Numbered from the stretch's first letter, positions 1 to 10,078 are shown. The stretch is DNA of 64,000 nucleotides from Sepioteuthis lessoniana (GCA_963585895.1 OY757912.1:78654602-78718601); one strand, 5' to 3'. The notes: generated by a model not told the origin, from the letters alone. Program-made: numbers and translations.

Positions 1-99
1 GAAACCAGCCTAATTTTTCATGAGACTGATAAAATACAACTCTGCCATCCGGTGATCTACAATCGGCTCGAAAATTTAACGGATATATATATTATATAT

Positions 100-395
100 G
101 GAGGTGCCCGTGGTGTAATGGTTATCGTCGTAGGAAATGGACACGGCGACACGAGTTCAAATCCTGGACGAGACTGATTGCATTTCACATTGCACTAATA
201 CCCTTTGGAAAGGTATGAATCCAATTATTCTCCCTCCTACTATGGGTAAATAGTAGGGCAGACTGATTTCTACAGCCTTGGTGAGGCAACTAGTCTAGAA
301 GAAGGAAAACTCTGAATTCAAAACTGTTAAACTCCGCTTAAAATTTAACCTTGTGTCATATCCTGCCCGAGCGGAGGGGTTGGGTAAATATGGAT
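100..395 (+). mobile_element. SINE-A, near full length
   Basis: tRNA-derived SINE. The head has an A-box-like TGGTGTAATGG (111-121) and a B-box-like GAGTTCAAATCC (153-164), the two parts of an internal RNA polymerase III promoter. A central domain follows (about 193-265), then a body and a tail ending GGGTAAATATGG. The same unit recurs more than ten times in the window on both strands, which defines its limits. The flanks GGATATAT (81-88) and GGATATATG (392-400) look like a target-site duplication in AT-rich DNA. It does not code for protein. Confidence 0.9.
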
Positions 396-412
396 ATATG
401 TGTTAACTGCTC

Positions 413-518
413 GTTTGTTAACATTTTTGCGCTTTCGGACACCGGAGTGCTCAATTTGTTAGAAGAGCGGTGCATTTGTCAAGTGGCAGCCGTTAATTCT
501 TTCACCAGAGTGCTCACA
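413..518 (-). mobile_element. HH-element body fragment (copy D)
   Basis: On the minus strand this matches the first ~100 bases of the body of the HH element at 1103 and 59713, and most closely the fragment at 58718-58838. Shared words include GAGCACTCTGG and GAATTGAGCAC equivalents. It has neither the tRNA-like unit nor the hammerhead, so it is a truncated copy or a related repeat sharing the body. Confidence 0.6.
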
Positions 519-523
519 TACAC

Positions 524-524
<1 letters not shown>

Positions 525-576
<52 letters not shown>
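525..576. repeat. (GATA)n microsatellite
   Basis: About 13 uninterrupted GATA units. GATA/TATC arrays recur at 11411, 22414-22665 and 29045-29420. Confidence 0.97.
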
Positions 577-809
577 ATGACAGCATATAAATGTTTGTGC
601 TAGTTACTTTTGTTAATGATCAACTTATTCTCTTTGGAAACTTTTAAAATCATACCAATTTATCTTAATTTTGTAAATTTCATTTGAAAAGTAAATTTAA
701 TGAAAGTAAATGAATAAAAATCATAGCAAAAAGAAATACTAGATTTTGAAATCCTTTTCGTGACTTTTGGGACACAGTAGAGATGTGAACAACCTGATCA
801 GGCTAACTA

Positions 810-848
810 CAGACATATAGATACATAGATAGATAGAGACAGACAGAC

Positions 849-880
<32 letters not shown>

Positions 881-881
881 C
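810..881. repeat. GATA/GACA then (TA)n compound microsatellite
   Basis: GATA and GACA units run into about 15 TA units. The minus-strand frame of 72 codons across it (739-957) is a repeat artefact with an IYIYIY run. Confidence 0.95.
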
Positions 882-1071
882 GTATACATATGCGTGTGTG
901 TGTGGGCGTGTGCTTAGGGGCTGTTTTCTTCCTCTCTCCCAGCTTTTCGTTGGTCACTAACCCTCTCTATTTCCACGTCACTGTTTCTCACGCTATTTTT
1001 CTCTGATGAGACGTGACCGAAAGGAAGGGTTGCTTTTTTAGAACTTTGAAATACATACCCTTTTTGAAGCT

Positions 1072-1102
<31 letters not shown>

Positions 1103-1401
1103 CTCCCGTATCCCCGTGGGGTTGAGTTCTCTGGCGAAGAAGTAATCGTGTTGCCATTAACGCTCATTGCAAGCCTCTTTGTAGATGAATTGAGGTTGAA
1201 CGGATGTATGTAAACAATAGTAATTGTGATTCATAACCGTTTAAAATTTACTTCGCAGCTAATGTCTCCTCGTGGCTGAATGGTTAGAAGCTTTGGCTTG
1301 GCGTTTGAGTCAACCGGGTTTCGATCCCAGCTACGGGAAGCTACTGTCTAGCCACACTGATGAGTTCTGATTGAACGAAAACAGATCTGTCTGTGGATGA
1401 C
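1103..1401 (+). mobile_element. HH element copy A: tRNA-like unit plus hammerhead
   Basis: A ~300 bp element between two TA runs (1077-1101 and 1402-1418). Parts in order: a body (1103-1262) starting with a small hairpin around CCCCGTGGGG; a tRNA-like unit (about 1266-1340) with A-box TGGCTGAATGG and B-box GGTTTCGATCCC; and a type I hammerhead (1346-1401). A second copy at 59713-60022 keeps the same order, so this is a repeat family and not a chance juxtaposition. The tRNA-like unit is internal, not at the 5' end as in ordinary SINEs. The layout recalls the hammerhead-bearing Sm-alpha SINE-like repeats of schistosomes and metazoan retrozymes; that comparison is inference. Confidence 0.85.
1346..1401 (+). 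ncRNA. Type I hammerhead ribozyme, copy A
   Basis: A self-cleaving RNA fold is readable directly. CTGATGA is at 1357-1363. Stem II is GTTC (1364-1367) with GAAC (1373-1376) around the loop TGATT. The core GAAA is at 1377-1380. A very short stem III, ACAG/CTGT, has a 2-base loop and leads to the cleavage triplet GTC, so the predicted cut follows C1391. Stem I pairs CCACA (1352-1356) with TGTGG (1392-1396), then an internal loop, then GTC (1346-1348) with GAC (1399-1401). All conserved core bases are present. There is one extra A after GAAA compared with copy B. The 4 bp stem III is typical of retrozyme and Penelope-type hammerheads, which often act as dimers. Confidence 0.85.
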
Positions 1402-1419
1402 TATATATATATATATAAG

Positions 1420-2150
1420 CAGTAAAGTAGATAAATATATACATTGATTGGTAGAAACGAAATATATATAGACAGATCAGAATATACTTTGATAGATAGA
1501 GGGGCAGAGATAGAGATAGAGAGAGAATAAAATATATATATATATATATATATTACCAGAGAATGAGATAAATACATACATAGATTGGTTGAAATAAAAT
1601 ATTCATTGAAAGATACGAATATAATTAGCTAAATAGATAGATAAATTCACTTTTCGTGTTGTGTCCTTTTCGAACGCTCTTTCTTGTCCGTTCGTAAAGG
1701 TCTGAAAAACAAACTCTAGTTATCATAACATTTTGATCAGAGTTTAATATTCAAAGTGATTTTCGAGTCAAAAATTTTTATTGTTGTTGAAACTAGACTA
1801 TTCAATGCAGTAGCAAAATGAAAGGAACACATAAGACAAGATAAAAAAAAAAGATATCTTTCCTTCGAAAACTGAACAAACAGATCTAACCTTTAATACA
1901 TTGAACTAAAGAAAATAAATTTCTTCTCAATCTGAAAACGAAAAGAATTCTTATCTGGAAAGTTTTAGTCTCGCTAACTCAACAATTTCTCATCTCCCTT
2001 GATTTTTCATCACTTCTTCGGCAAGAGATATTGATCTACAATATGATTAACATTAGAATCTTTTTTGAACACCATCCATGATCTAGAAGCATCCGGGACT
2101 GCCGAGTTGCTCTTTGGCAGTAGATGTCGTTAAATGAAATCTTTTTTGAA

Positions 2151-2188
<38 letters not shown>

Positions 2189-2690
2189 GGTTTATGTGGA
2201 TAAAATAGATCAGAGGAGAGTAAGAGACTAATATAAAAGAGTGATCACTTTCGAATGGCAGGTAAAATGATAAAATAATGCCGATTGAGTTAAGATAAAA
2301 CTAACAAAAATAAAAAGACGAAATAAAAACAATGAGAAAAACAATTAAAAAAAGTGGCTTTTAGCTGTTTTTGTCTAGACATATTGTTAATTTTTTCTTC
2401 CCTCATCGGTTTTCTAATCATTGGAAACTTGATGGAGGTACGCATCATCCATTTTACTTAAAAGCACTTTTTTAGCGACTACTCCATCGTAATTTTCAAT
2501 GAAGTTACAGAATTTTTTTATTTTTTTGTTTTGTTTTGGGTTTTTTGCCTATTGAGATGTACTTAATAGAGGAGAAGGGCACTGATCGGTACTAATCTTA
2601 GTTACTAAGGTAACATTACACAATTAACCAACAGGTAACTAACAGGACTAAATATTTTCTTTAGACTCGAAGAAAGCTATTGGTTACAAT
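1420..2690. other. No recognisable gene; AT-rich, short microsatellites
   Basis: I see degenerate GATA and TA stretches (about 1430-1560), a 16-unit TA run at 2154-2186 and otherwise low-complexity AT-rich sequence. No frame or known repeat can be supported. Confidence 0.6.
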
Positions 2691-2866
2691 ATGGCCGAGC
2701 AAAAGCATGACGACCAGCTCGAACATACATACAGCAGCTCTGTGAGGATACGGGATGCAGCCCTGAAGACCTGCCAGAGGCGATGAACGATTGGGAGAAG
2801 TAACGAGAGAGGGTCAGGGATATCCGTGCTAGTGGCACGACATGATGATGATGATTATGATGATAT
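2691..2866 (+). mobile_element. RTE-1 LINE, 3' end fragment
   Basis: This matches the last ~150 bases of the RTE-1 copy ending at 39511, from the codons after HGRAKAGRPARTYIQQLCED to the stop. It ends in ATGATGATGAT, the trinucleotide 3' end seen in RTE-type LINEs. It is a 5'-truncated insertion, with changes that interrupt the frame. Confidence 0.85.
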
Positions 2867-2885
2867 ATACATATATATAGTTTCC

Positions 2886-3776
2886 TTTATTCTCTTATTA
2901 ATGTATATATTTCTTGTTGTCTTATTGATATATATATTTCTCTTCTTTTCTTGTCATCATTTACGTCTTCCTTTCAGGAATATTTCATCTCATCTCATCT
3001 CATGTCTCCTCTTTCCCCTCCTCACTCATCTCTCCTCTTTTCTTCCTCTCTCATCTCTTTTTTCTCCCTCTCACTCACCTGTCTTAATCTTCCCCATCTC
3101 ATCTCCCTACTTCTTCCTCTCTGCCTCTTCTTCTTTTCCGCCATCATTCCAATTCTTTTTCATTCTGTCATTTCCCTTCTTCTTCTTCTTCTTCTTCAAA
3201 TCTCTCCACTTCTCCCGCTCTTCTTCTTTTCCGCCCTCATTCCTATTCTTTTTCATTCTGTCATTTCCCTTCTTCTTCTTCTTCTTCTTCTTCTTCTTCA
3301 AATCTCTCCACTTCTCCCGCTCTTATCTCTCTACATATTTCTCTCATCTACCAACTTCCCTTCACTCTTCTTCCCGCTTGTCTTTCTTCTTCTTCCTTTG
3401 GTTCCCCTCTCTTTTCTTCTTCCCTGTTTCATCTCTCTTCTCTCTCCGCTTTCATCTCTCTTCTTCATCCTTCTCCCTTCTTATCTCTCTTCTTCTCCTC
3501 CCTCGCACCTCTCTTTCTTTTTCTCTCTCTTACTTTTCTTCCTCCTTCTTCTCATCACTCTTCTTCTTCTTTTGATCTTACCACTCTTCTTGTTCTCATC
3601 TCCCCTCTCTCTTCATCTTCTTTCTCTCTTCATCTTTTTCTTCTTCTTCCCCACTTTTCATTTCCCTTCTTTTCTGGTCTTATCTGTATTCTTCCTCCTT
3701 CTTCTTTATTCATCTTACCTCTCTCATCTCTCATCTTCTCCCTCCTTTTTCTTCTTCTTCCCTACTGTTATATAGT
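2886..3776. repeat. Long polypyrimidine (CT/CTT) tract
   Basis: About 890 bases, almost all C and T on the plus strand, made of CTT, CTC and TCTC words. A ~100 bp unit is tandemly duplicated (about 3128-3222 and 3223-3324; both contain CATTCTGTCATTTCCC followed by a CTT run). The open frames of 249 and 274 codons are Ser/Phe/Leu low-complexity artefacts. Such tracts can form triplex DNA. Confidence 0.9.
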
Positions 3777-3814
3777 CATCTACAGCATCATGCAGCATCA
3801 TAACGACACAATAA

Positions 3815-4490
3815 TTGACAGACGCACGATGATAAAGACACAGTAATAAACGACGCACACAGAAAGACGCAGGAAGACTTCTTTATAAAATATTTTACCT
3901 CTCACTTTATTTGTAAGGTTTCGAAAAGGGTTACTCAAAGTTTGCGTGTGAGAGGGAGCTGGAGACCGAACATAACTGAAATATTTTGACCCCAAAGTTA
4001 TGGCCGTCAGCGTTGTGTTTTTCTCGTTCTCCATGGCTGCTCAACCGGAGCCCTGGCTTTCCTTTCTACACTCTCGTCCCTCTTCGCCTCCAACTATACT
4101 GCTTGTCCTCAACTCTACTCGCTTGTCTTCTGTTCAATTCGTCGGCCTTATATTGCCTTTAAACTCCCACGCGGTGATATGGACACGCCCCCACGCCTCC
4201 GCAACTTCTTCCGATATCTAGCGACCGGGATGTGTCACTTCCGCTATCTTTGGAATGGCCTGTGTGATCGTCATCGAGCGGAAATAACTGTCATGCAGTT
4301 CAGAGGTCCCTCTTTTCCGGTGCGTCAGTCTATGAGAGTATAATGGGATTTTTTTTTACCTCGTCCCATTTCATCAGCCAATTTCCGCCTACGCGATTTT
4401 CTCTCATTAGAATGTGTCACTTCCTTCCGGTGCATCACCTTGAATGGCATTTTTGGCCGGGTCAACAGGTCAAAACATAACACTACTTCT
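3815..4490 (-). mobile_element. LTR-like fossil repeat (probable solo LTR)
   Basis: About 670 bp shared with 51690-52320 in the same orientation, with a partial match in the opposite orientation at 50040-50290. Shared blocks include TTTACCTCTCACTTTAT, GAGACCGAACATAA, AACTGTCATGCAGTTCAGAG and ACTTCCTTCCGGTGCATCACC. On the minus strand it starts TGTTATGTTTTGACC, as LTRs often do. No internal coding region adjoins it, so it looks like a solo LTR, old and decayed. The family (Gypsy or BEL) cannot be settled by eye. Confidence 0.5.
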
Positions 4491-4760
4491 CGTCTCTTTT
4501 CTCCTTCTCCCCTCTTATCTCTCTTCTTCTCCCTGCTCTCATCTTATTTCTTCTTCCTCTTCTCATCCCTCTTCTCTCCTTGCTCTTATCTCTCTTCATC
4601 TTCCCTTTCTCATATCTCTATCTCTATTCTTCTTCCACTCTCCAATCTCTCTGTTTCTATTCTTTTTCCACTCAGTCTCTATTCTTCTTCCACTCTCTAA
4701 TCTCTCTTCTGCTTCCTCCTCTTCTCATCTCTCTCTTTTTCTTCTCCCTCTCTTATCTCT
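4491..4760. repeat. Second polypyrimidine tract
   Basis: CT-rich words like those at 2886-3776, on the other side of the LTR-like fossil, with a local duplication of TCTATTCTTCTTCCACTCTC. The element at 3815-4490 probably inserted into one longer tract. Confidence 0.85.
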
Positions 4761-5104
4761 GTTCGGGCCATTCCTATTTACATGTCTTTCAATTAAGAGA
4801 AAGTTTGGCACCAAATGAAGAATCCCATCTCAAAAACATCATTACTAAAACCGAATTAAGAAAATCCCTCAACACTCAGAGGATTTCTTTTAATTCAGTT
4901 CATACACTAATTGACTGATCTTATATTAAACAAAAGAACATCGACTTTTCTCAAAGTGATGTTAATTGAAATAACTAATGAAAGATCAATTTTCTTTAAT
5001 TATTTTCTAAAGATACTAATCGAGAAAATATTTTTAGCATTAAAAAGACAGAAATTATGTAGTCTCGAGCTATATCTACATTAGAAAAATCAATTTTTGT
5101 ATGT
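4761..5104. other. No gene seen
   Basis: AT-rich single-copy-looking DNA without a supportable frame or repeat. Confidence 0.5.
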
Positions 5105-5187
5105 ATGTATGAACCCAACACCTCCGCCACACAAGGTCAATCTTTAAGCGAATTACTGCTGATTTGGGTTTTCCTTCTTTTAGACTT
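5105..5187 (-). mobile_element. SINE-A, old 3' fragment
   Basis: The minus-strand match to the SINE-A tail and body is weak but ordered: ACACAAGGTCAATCTTTAAG and TTTTCCTTCTTTTAGACT equivalents. It abuts a second old SINE-A in the opposite orientation. Confidence 0.55.
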
Positions 5188-5189
5188 GG

Positions 5190-5428
5190 TAGAGGCGCTT
5201 GTGGCATAACGGTTATCGTCAAAGAAGTAAACTCGGCGACTCGAGTTCAATTTCTGAACGAGGCTTTTTGCATTCTACATAGTTTTTATAACCTTGAGAA
5301 AGGTGTGAATCCAACTATTCTTCTTTCAGCAATCTATAAGTAGTAGGGTATACTAAGCTCTGTAACTTTGTAATGGCAACCAGTCTAGGAGAAAGAACAA
5401 CTTTGAATTCAAACTAGTTGTAGACTTG
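5190..5428 (+). mobile_element. SINE-A, old diverged copy
   Basis: The tRNA-like head reads GCGCTTGTGGCATAACGG with the B-box-like GAGTTCAATTTC, and the central domain and body are recognisable (GAATCCAACTATTC, AAGTAGTAGGG, CTAGGAGAAAGAA). The divergence is much greater than in the copies at 24534 or 30306, so this insertion is older. Confidence 0.75.
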
Positions 5429-5654
5429 GAGAAGGATAGGCTTCACCAGACTCCCTAAAAATGAAACAGGAGTAGTGTCACCCCAATCAAAACAAGGTAA
5501 CGGAATAAGTTTTTCTTTTTAGATTGTTTGTCTAACCAAAGCCAAAGAAAACCCAGTCAGCTCTACTACTTTCCCAGCAAAGGGTAACTAGTCAGAAAGA
5601 CGGATTCATACGTTTCCTAAATGCATAAGCGTGAAATAAAACGCAGTTTGATCC

Positions 5655-5800
5655 AGGGTTTGGTTTGGTTTGGTTTCTTTGATAAATGGCACATCAAATA
5701 TCGTGGTTTATTTAATGACAAAGACATCCTTGTCAAAGGACTGTAATGGTACTATTTAACCCATAGTTGGAGGAGATGGTGGGTTTCATGACACAATAAC
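5655..5800 (-). mobile_element. SINE-B, 5'-truncated
   Basis: It begins with TTTGG repeats (the CCAAA tail read backwards), then the shared SINE-B/SINE-C tail and the SINE-B body down to the ATAGTACC-type block. The tRNA head is missing. Confidence 0.75.
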
Positions 5801-6290
5801 AAATTGTCCAAGAATATGAGTCAAGGAACATTGTATGCTAAAAAAAACTTTAAAATTTGATGCTTTTATTCATTTATTCCTGGAAACTCAACTTGCTACC
5901 CACACAAAATGTAATATTACAGTAAAAAATACGAGCACAGCACAACACTTTCTCGATTCATATGAGGTCTCAAAAAATCAAACCAAAAATGGTCTGGAAA
6001 TTAAGAAAAATAACACCAGCTTACGACACCCCAAAACGCTGTAAAATTTCCTTGGAAGAAACAAGCGCCATAATTACCTTCCCAGAACAAAACAATAAAC
6101 TCCTAAATAAACGATGAAAATTCAGATCCAAATTTTGGCATGAAAACAAATCCGACTAAGCCACCTAAAAAAACGACTTCAAAAACTGCAAAAATCAATT
6201 AAATTAACTTGAAATAAAATAGATCAATAAATAAATAAATAAATAAACAAACAGATCAATAAGTAAAATAGAGAAAACAAAATGAATAAA
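5801..6290. other. No gene seen
   Basis: A-rich sequence with a short AAAT/AAAC run near 6225-6250. The 69-codon plus frame (5835-6044) has no recognisable features. Confidence 0.5.
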
Positions 6291-6294
6291 GTTT

Positions 6295-6535
6295 TCTCTT
6301 TCGGTTTCTTTGTTTATTAGCTTATCAATCTTCGTGGGTTATCTAATACCAAATATATTCTTGTAGAAGAATAGTAGTGGTAATAATTAACCCATATATG
6401 GTGGTGGGGGGGTAAGGGAGTTCATAACTTTCCCAAGGATATTAACCCGGAAGAAAACGTAAGAGCGCGATGGGTGTTCGAACTCGGTAACTATGATGTT
6501 CTTGTCTAACACGTTAGCCACTACACTATGAGAAG
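6295..6535 (-). mobile_element. SINE-B, old near-complete copy
   Basis: Tail (TTTCTTTGTTTATTAGC), body and central domain (TTCCCAAGGATATTAA), then the B-box (GTTCGAACTC) and a tRNA head ending TTAGCCACTACACTATGAG, all on the minus strand. The AAG run starts directly at its 5' edge. Confidence 0.8.
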
Positions 6536-6615
6536 AAGAAGAAGAAGAAGAAGAAGAAGAAGAAGAAGAAGAAGAAGAAGAAGAAGAAGAAGAAGACGAA
6601 GAAGAAGAAGAAGAA
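6536..6615. repeat. (AAG)n microsatellite
   Basis: About 26 AAG units with one GAC interruption, lying between SINE-B and the RLE LINE. The poly-Arg, poly-Ser and poly-Leu frames here are artefacts. Confidence 0.97.
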
Positions 6616-7425
6616 ATCTTCTCGAAAACAAACTCTGCAACAGAAATCCCATCAATAGAACTAACACCTGGGCCGTCTTCCAAGTAAAATATTCTGGACC
6701 ATTCTTAAAATGGACAAAAGAACTCAGACTAGGAAATTGATGATTATGCAACAGGCCTCAAACCCGAGACACAGGTAGAGTCTGTGTGTCAAGAAAAGAA
6801 GGAGGAAGAAGACTCGCTTGTATTGACAATTGCGTAAATATATCAATACAAGGATTCGAGAAATACACTAATTGAGCAAAGGAATACTGACAACAACAGC
6901 CGGTAACAGGAAAAATAACATAATGCCACACAGAAAACCAACAAAAACTAGAAATCAGAATGGGAAATAAAACAACTGTCGGGATAATTCAAGCGACAAA
7001 CTCGTGAGATTACACTTGAGAAAACCTAACCAAGAAAAACCTCTAAACAAAAATTAAATCTTTTTTAACAGTAGCACAAAATGATACCATGTTGACTACT
7101 TATATTAAAGCAAATATTGATGATACACAACAGAATGACAACTGTTGGCTATGAGGGAACAAAGATAAAACAGTTAATCGGATTATAAGCGAATACAGTA
7201 AACTAATATAAAATGAGTACAAGACTAGGTAGGACTGGGTAGGAAAGGTAACCCAGTGGGAATAGGGCAAGAGTTTGAAATCTAAAGACAACCAAATGGT
7301 ATATGCACAAGCCAGAATCCGTCCTTGAGAATAAAATGCATAAAATTCTCTGGGACTTTGTGATACAAACAATATACTTAATCCATCAAGTAGATTTTAC
7401 CATTCTGGCGGATCCCAGAATGCCC
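6605..7425 (+). mobile_element. RLE LINE, decayed 3' half
   Basis: A conceptual plus-strand reading with many interruptions gives RLE LINE words in order: QTLQQKSHQ (kin of KLCSRNLI), KIFWTILKMDK, a Lys/Arg-rich stretch, EYKTR-DWVGKV, then YAQARIRP-type and HKILWDFVIQT. This is the region between RT and the C-terminal restriction-like endonuclease. The CCHC knuckle near 7125-7180 is degraded. No intact frame remains. Confidence 0.7.
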
Positions 7426-7645
7426 CACAAATTCGATAACTCTTCCCATCATCCCCCACAGAACAGTATATAAAGGGATAATGACCCCGTGGGGAAGCTC
7501 TTATTCAAATGATCGCACAAGCAAGAAACTAACAAGCACCAATCATCACTGACTCACTGTTGATAGTCTACTCTATCCCAAAATATACATGCTCTGCCAC
7601 CAAAATGAGGCACACCTTATTTTTTTAATATAGCAAAATTTATAA

Positions 7646-7712
<67 letters not shown>

Positions 7713-8076
7713 TGTTGAGTGTGTATATAAAAAAGAAAAAGAAATCCGACGTTATGTAGATATGAAAATTTGAAAAAAACATACATTCAAAGAAAGTATT
7801 TATTTATACATAGATAATATGCCATCGTTTAATGTTTTGGTTTTTCTTTTTCGTAACCATCTTCAGGGCGATGTTATAATGGGATTTTTTCTCATCCAAA
7901 AAAGTATTTTTAATTTTTTTCAAATTAGGGACAATATATCATAATATATGACTGTTATCGTATGTATTTGTGTATAGGTCAAATCTTGAAGGGCTAATCT
8001 TAAAGTTATTAATTTTTTTTTCAAATGTAGGCATATTTTTCATATATAAATGAATTTTAATATATCGTTTTTTCTC

Positions 8077-8107
<31 letters not shown>

Positions 8108-8366
8108 ATCACAAATAACTCTTTTTATATCGGCTGTTCTAAAACATTTTCTCAATCACACATAATCAAAGAATTCATCTTGTTGTAACTTTTTCTCTTG
8201 ATTACAGTTTCTTCGTTCGTCTCAAATGTCAAATTTTAACTTGAGTTTCTTCAACTCCTCTCCATTTTAACCTCGGCAACTTTTTCGTGTTAATTGATTT
8301 ATTAACTTGTGCAATGAGTGATAAAATGTTTTCTTACTCCAACTAAAAGGGTCTTGTTTAAATATA
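7426..8366. other. No gene; TA/TG arrays inside
   Basis: Holds (TA)n(TG)n at 7649-7707 and TA at 8079-8107. A TTTCG/CTTCAGGGCG pair near 7840-7870 vaguely recalls Penelope-type terminal motifs, but nothing can be supported. Confidence 0.5.
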
Positions 8367-8398
8367 GACAAAGTGATTGATTGGCCAATCACTTTGTC
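8367..8398. other. Perfect 13-bp hairpin
   Basis: GACAAAGTGATTG (8367-8379) and its exact reverse complement CAATCACTTTGTC (8386-8398) surround a 6-base loop. There is no U-run after it, and no flanking element of which it would be an end. Confidence 0.8.
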
Positions 8399-8487
8399 CG
8401 ACTACGATATTAAGTCAGCAACGTCTTTGTTCTTTCAATTAAACATTGATTTACAAATGGTAGAATTACCTACACCAACTCTCTTCC

Positions 8488-8488
<1 letters not shown>

Positions 8489-8569
<81 letters not shown>

Positions 8570-8604
8570 GAAAGCGCGCGCACGCGCGTGCGCGCGCGTC
8601 AATA
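8489..8604. repeat. Compound (CT)n(CA)n(CG)n microsatellite
   Basis: About 20 CT units, then about 13 CA units, a short TA/CA bridge and an alternating CG/CA run (8572-8600). The CA and CG parts are alternating purine-pyrimidine and Z-DNA-prone. Confidence 0.95.
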
Positions 8605-9117
8605 ACAAAAATATAACAACATATATAAATATTTGCACAAATACATATACACGTAAAAATACATACAGACACCTTACAAATATCGATATACAGAGTAATA
8701 CATCTCATCTTCACAAACAATTTTTCTTTTATACTAATTGAAGTTGAAAGTAATGCACAAGGAGAATTTACAATGAGGTTTGTGCAAAAGTTTCCAGCAT
8801 CTGTTTTTGAAAACTTGTGATTGATTTCACATTTGAAAAAATTTTAATTTGGTAAATTTCGCACATAAACCTTATAATTTTAAGCTGACATCATTTCATA
8901 TACAGGCTACATTTTTATTGTAGAATAGAAAATTCAGTCCATAATTTGAAGATCTATTTTCATTTTACATGTGCTTCTTAACACACTGCCACACAGCCAC
9001 ACGGCTGCGTTTAGTATTTGAACTCCGGTCGCCTAGTCCAATTCTCACAATAATAACATTAAAATCACGTGTGCCTCTGACAAATGAAAACAAAGACATA
9101 CATTTACGGCGTAATAG
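8605..9117. other. No gene seen
   Basis: AT-rich with no supportable frame. A few words near 8980-9040 look like repeat remnants that I cannot assign. Confidence 0.5.
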
Positions 9118-9446
9118 TTGCCCAGTCGGCTAGGGCTGCAGAATACACTGACAGCTTCTCTGCAAAGGGGTAAGACTCTCCCAACGAGTCTCCTGGATAT
9201 GACACTCAACAATCTGATGATGCGGTTCCAGTTATGATGGAGCTTTGAGCAATGTGGAGTACGCCTCCATTGCCATCGCTCCCCAGTCCACTCTGGCCCG
9301 GAATGGTAGCACATGATAGGGTCCTATCTATGTGTTAAATAGAACTAAACTGCGTACTTATGCTAAACTGAATTACTTGAAATAGAGGTTCTTTTTTTAA
9401 TTTAAACTGTATTTCAGCTGAACTGAATTGCTCGAAATAGAACTGC
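9118..9446 (+). mobile_element. SINE-C, 3'-truncated copy
   Basis: It starts with the SINE-C head TTGCCCAGTCGGCTAGGGC, followed by the conserved head block (ATATGACACTCAACAATCTG, GCCATCGCTCCC, GATAGGGTCCTATCTATG) and then internal-repeat units (CTGAATTACTTGAAATAGA). The shared tail is absent. Confidence 0.85.
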
Positions 9447-9647
9447 AAGTTCCGTGTAGGCTCCCTAGTTCGACAAGAAACACCTGAAGAAAACCGGAGG
9501 ACATATCGAACGAAATGTTGTAAATGTAACAATGAAGACAATAGTCCGAAATCTGTAAATGATAGAATTAGTAATTCTATTTATTAAGCATTTCTGTCTG
9601 ATTAAAATAATTTGTTTCAAATTAATAATGATCGTTAGTAAATGATT

Positions 9648-9800
9648 GAACAGTTCTGTGGGACCCTAAGCTTCAGAACTGGAGCCTTATCATCAGCAGC
9701 AGTTTGAGGTCATATCAGGACAATCATCGGTGGGGTATTACCCCTCTAGATGAGGTACTGTCGGCGTCTTCTACAGTGTGGTTAAATCTTTTACACTCGA
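9648..9800 (-). mobile_element. SINE-C head fragment
   Basis: On the minus strand it carries diverged SINE-C head words: the equivalents of TGGGACCCTA, CTGGAGCCT-ATCATC, GAGGTCATATC and GGTGGGGTATTACCCCT. Old and partial. Confidence 0.65.
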
Positions 9801-10078
9801 CAGCTCTATGTCCTGACCACTAAACAATGCACATATGCCGTGATGTTAAAAGTTTTCCTAATTGAAGTCTGATAACATCACCAAATGTTCTCTTTCTTTC
9901 CGATATAAATACAAACAAAAGTACAAATCGTGTTTAAAAGCAATGCTCACATATGTACGGACAGTAATCGAGACGTCAAAATATCACTTCTTTGTTATAT
10001 AACTTGTTAAGATGAGTGTACATGTTCATTTAAATTTCTCATTGTTAAAAATATCAAATATATATATATATATATATA
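9801..10078. other. No gene; short TA run
   Basis: AT-rich DNA that ends in a TA run (10058-10078) forming the mariner-A target site. Confidence 0.5.

Noticed and set aside
2826-3775. Overlapping open frames of 249 and 274 codons
   Set aside because: Phe/Ser/Leu runs from a CT tract. No domain, and both frames are open simply because pyrimidine DNA lacks stop codons.
6387-6751. Poly-Ser, poly-Leu and poly-Arg frames
   Set aside because: AAG microsatellite in different frames.
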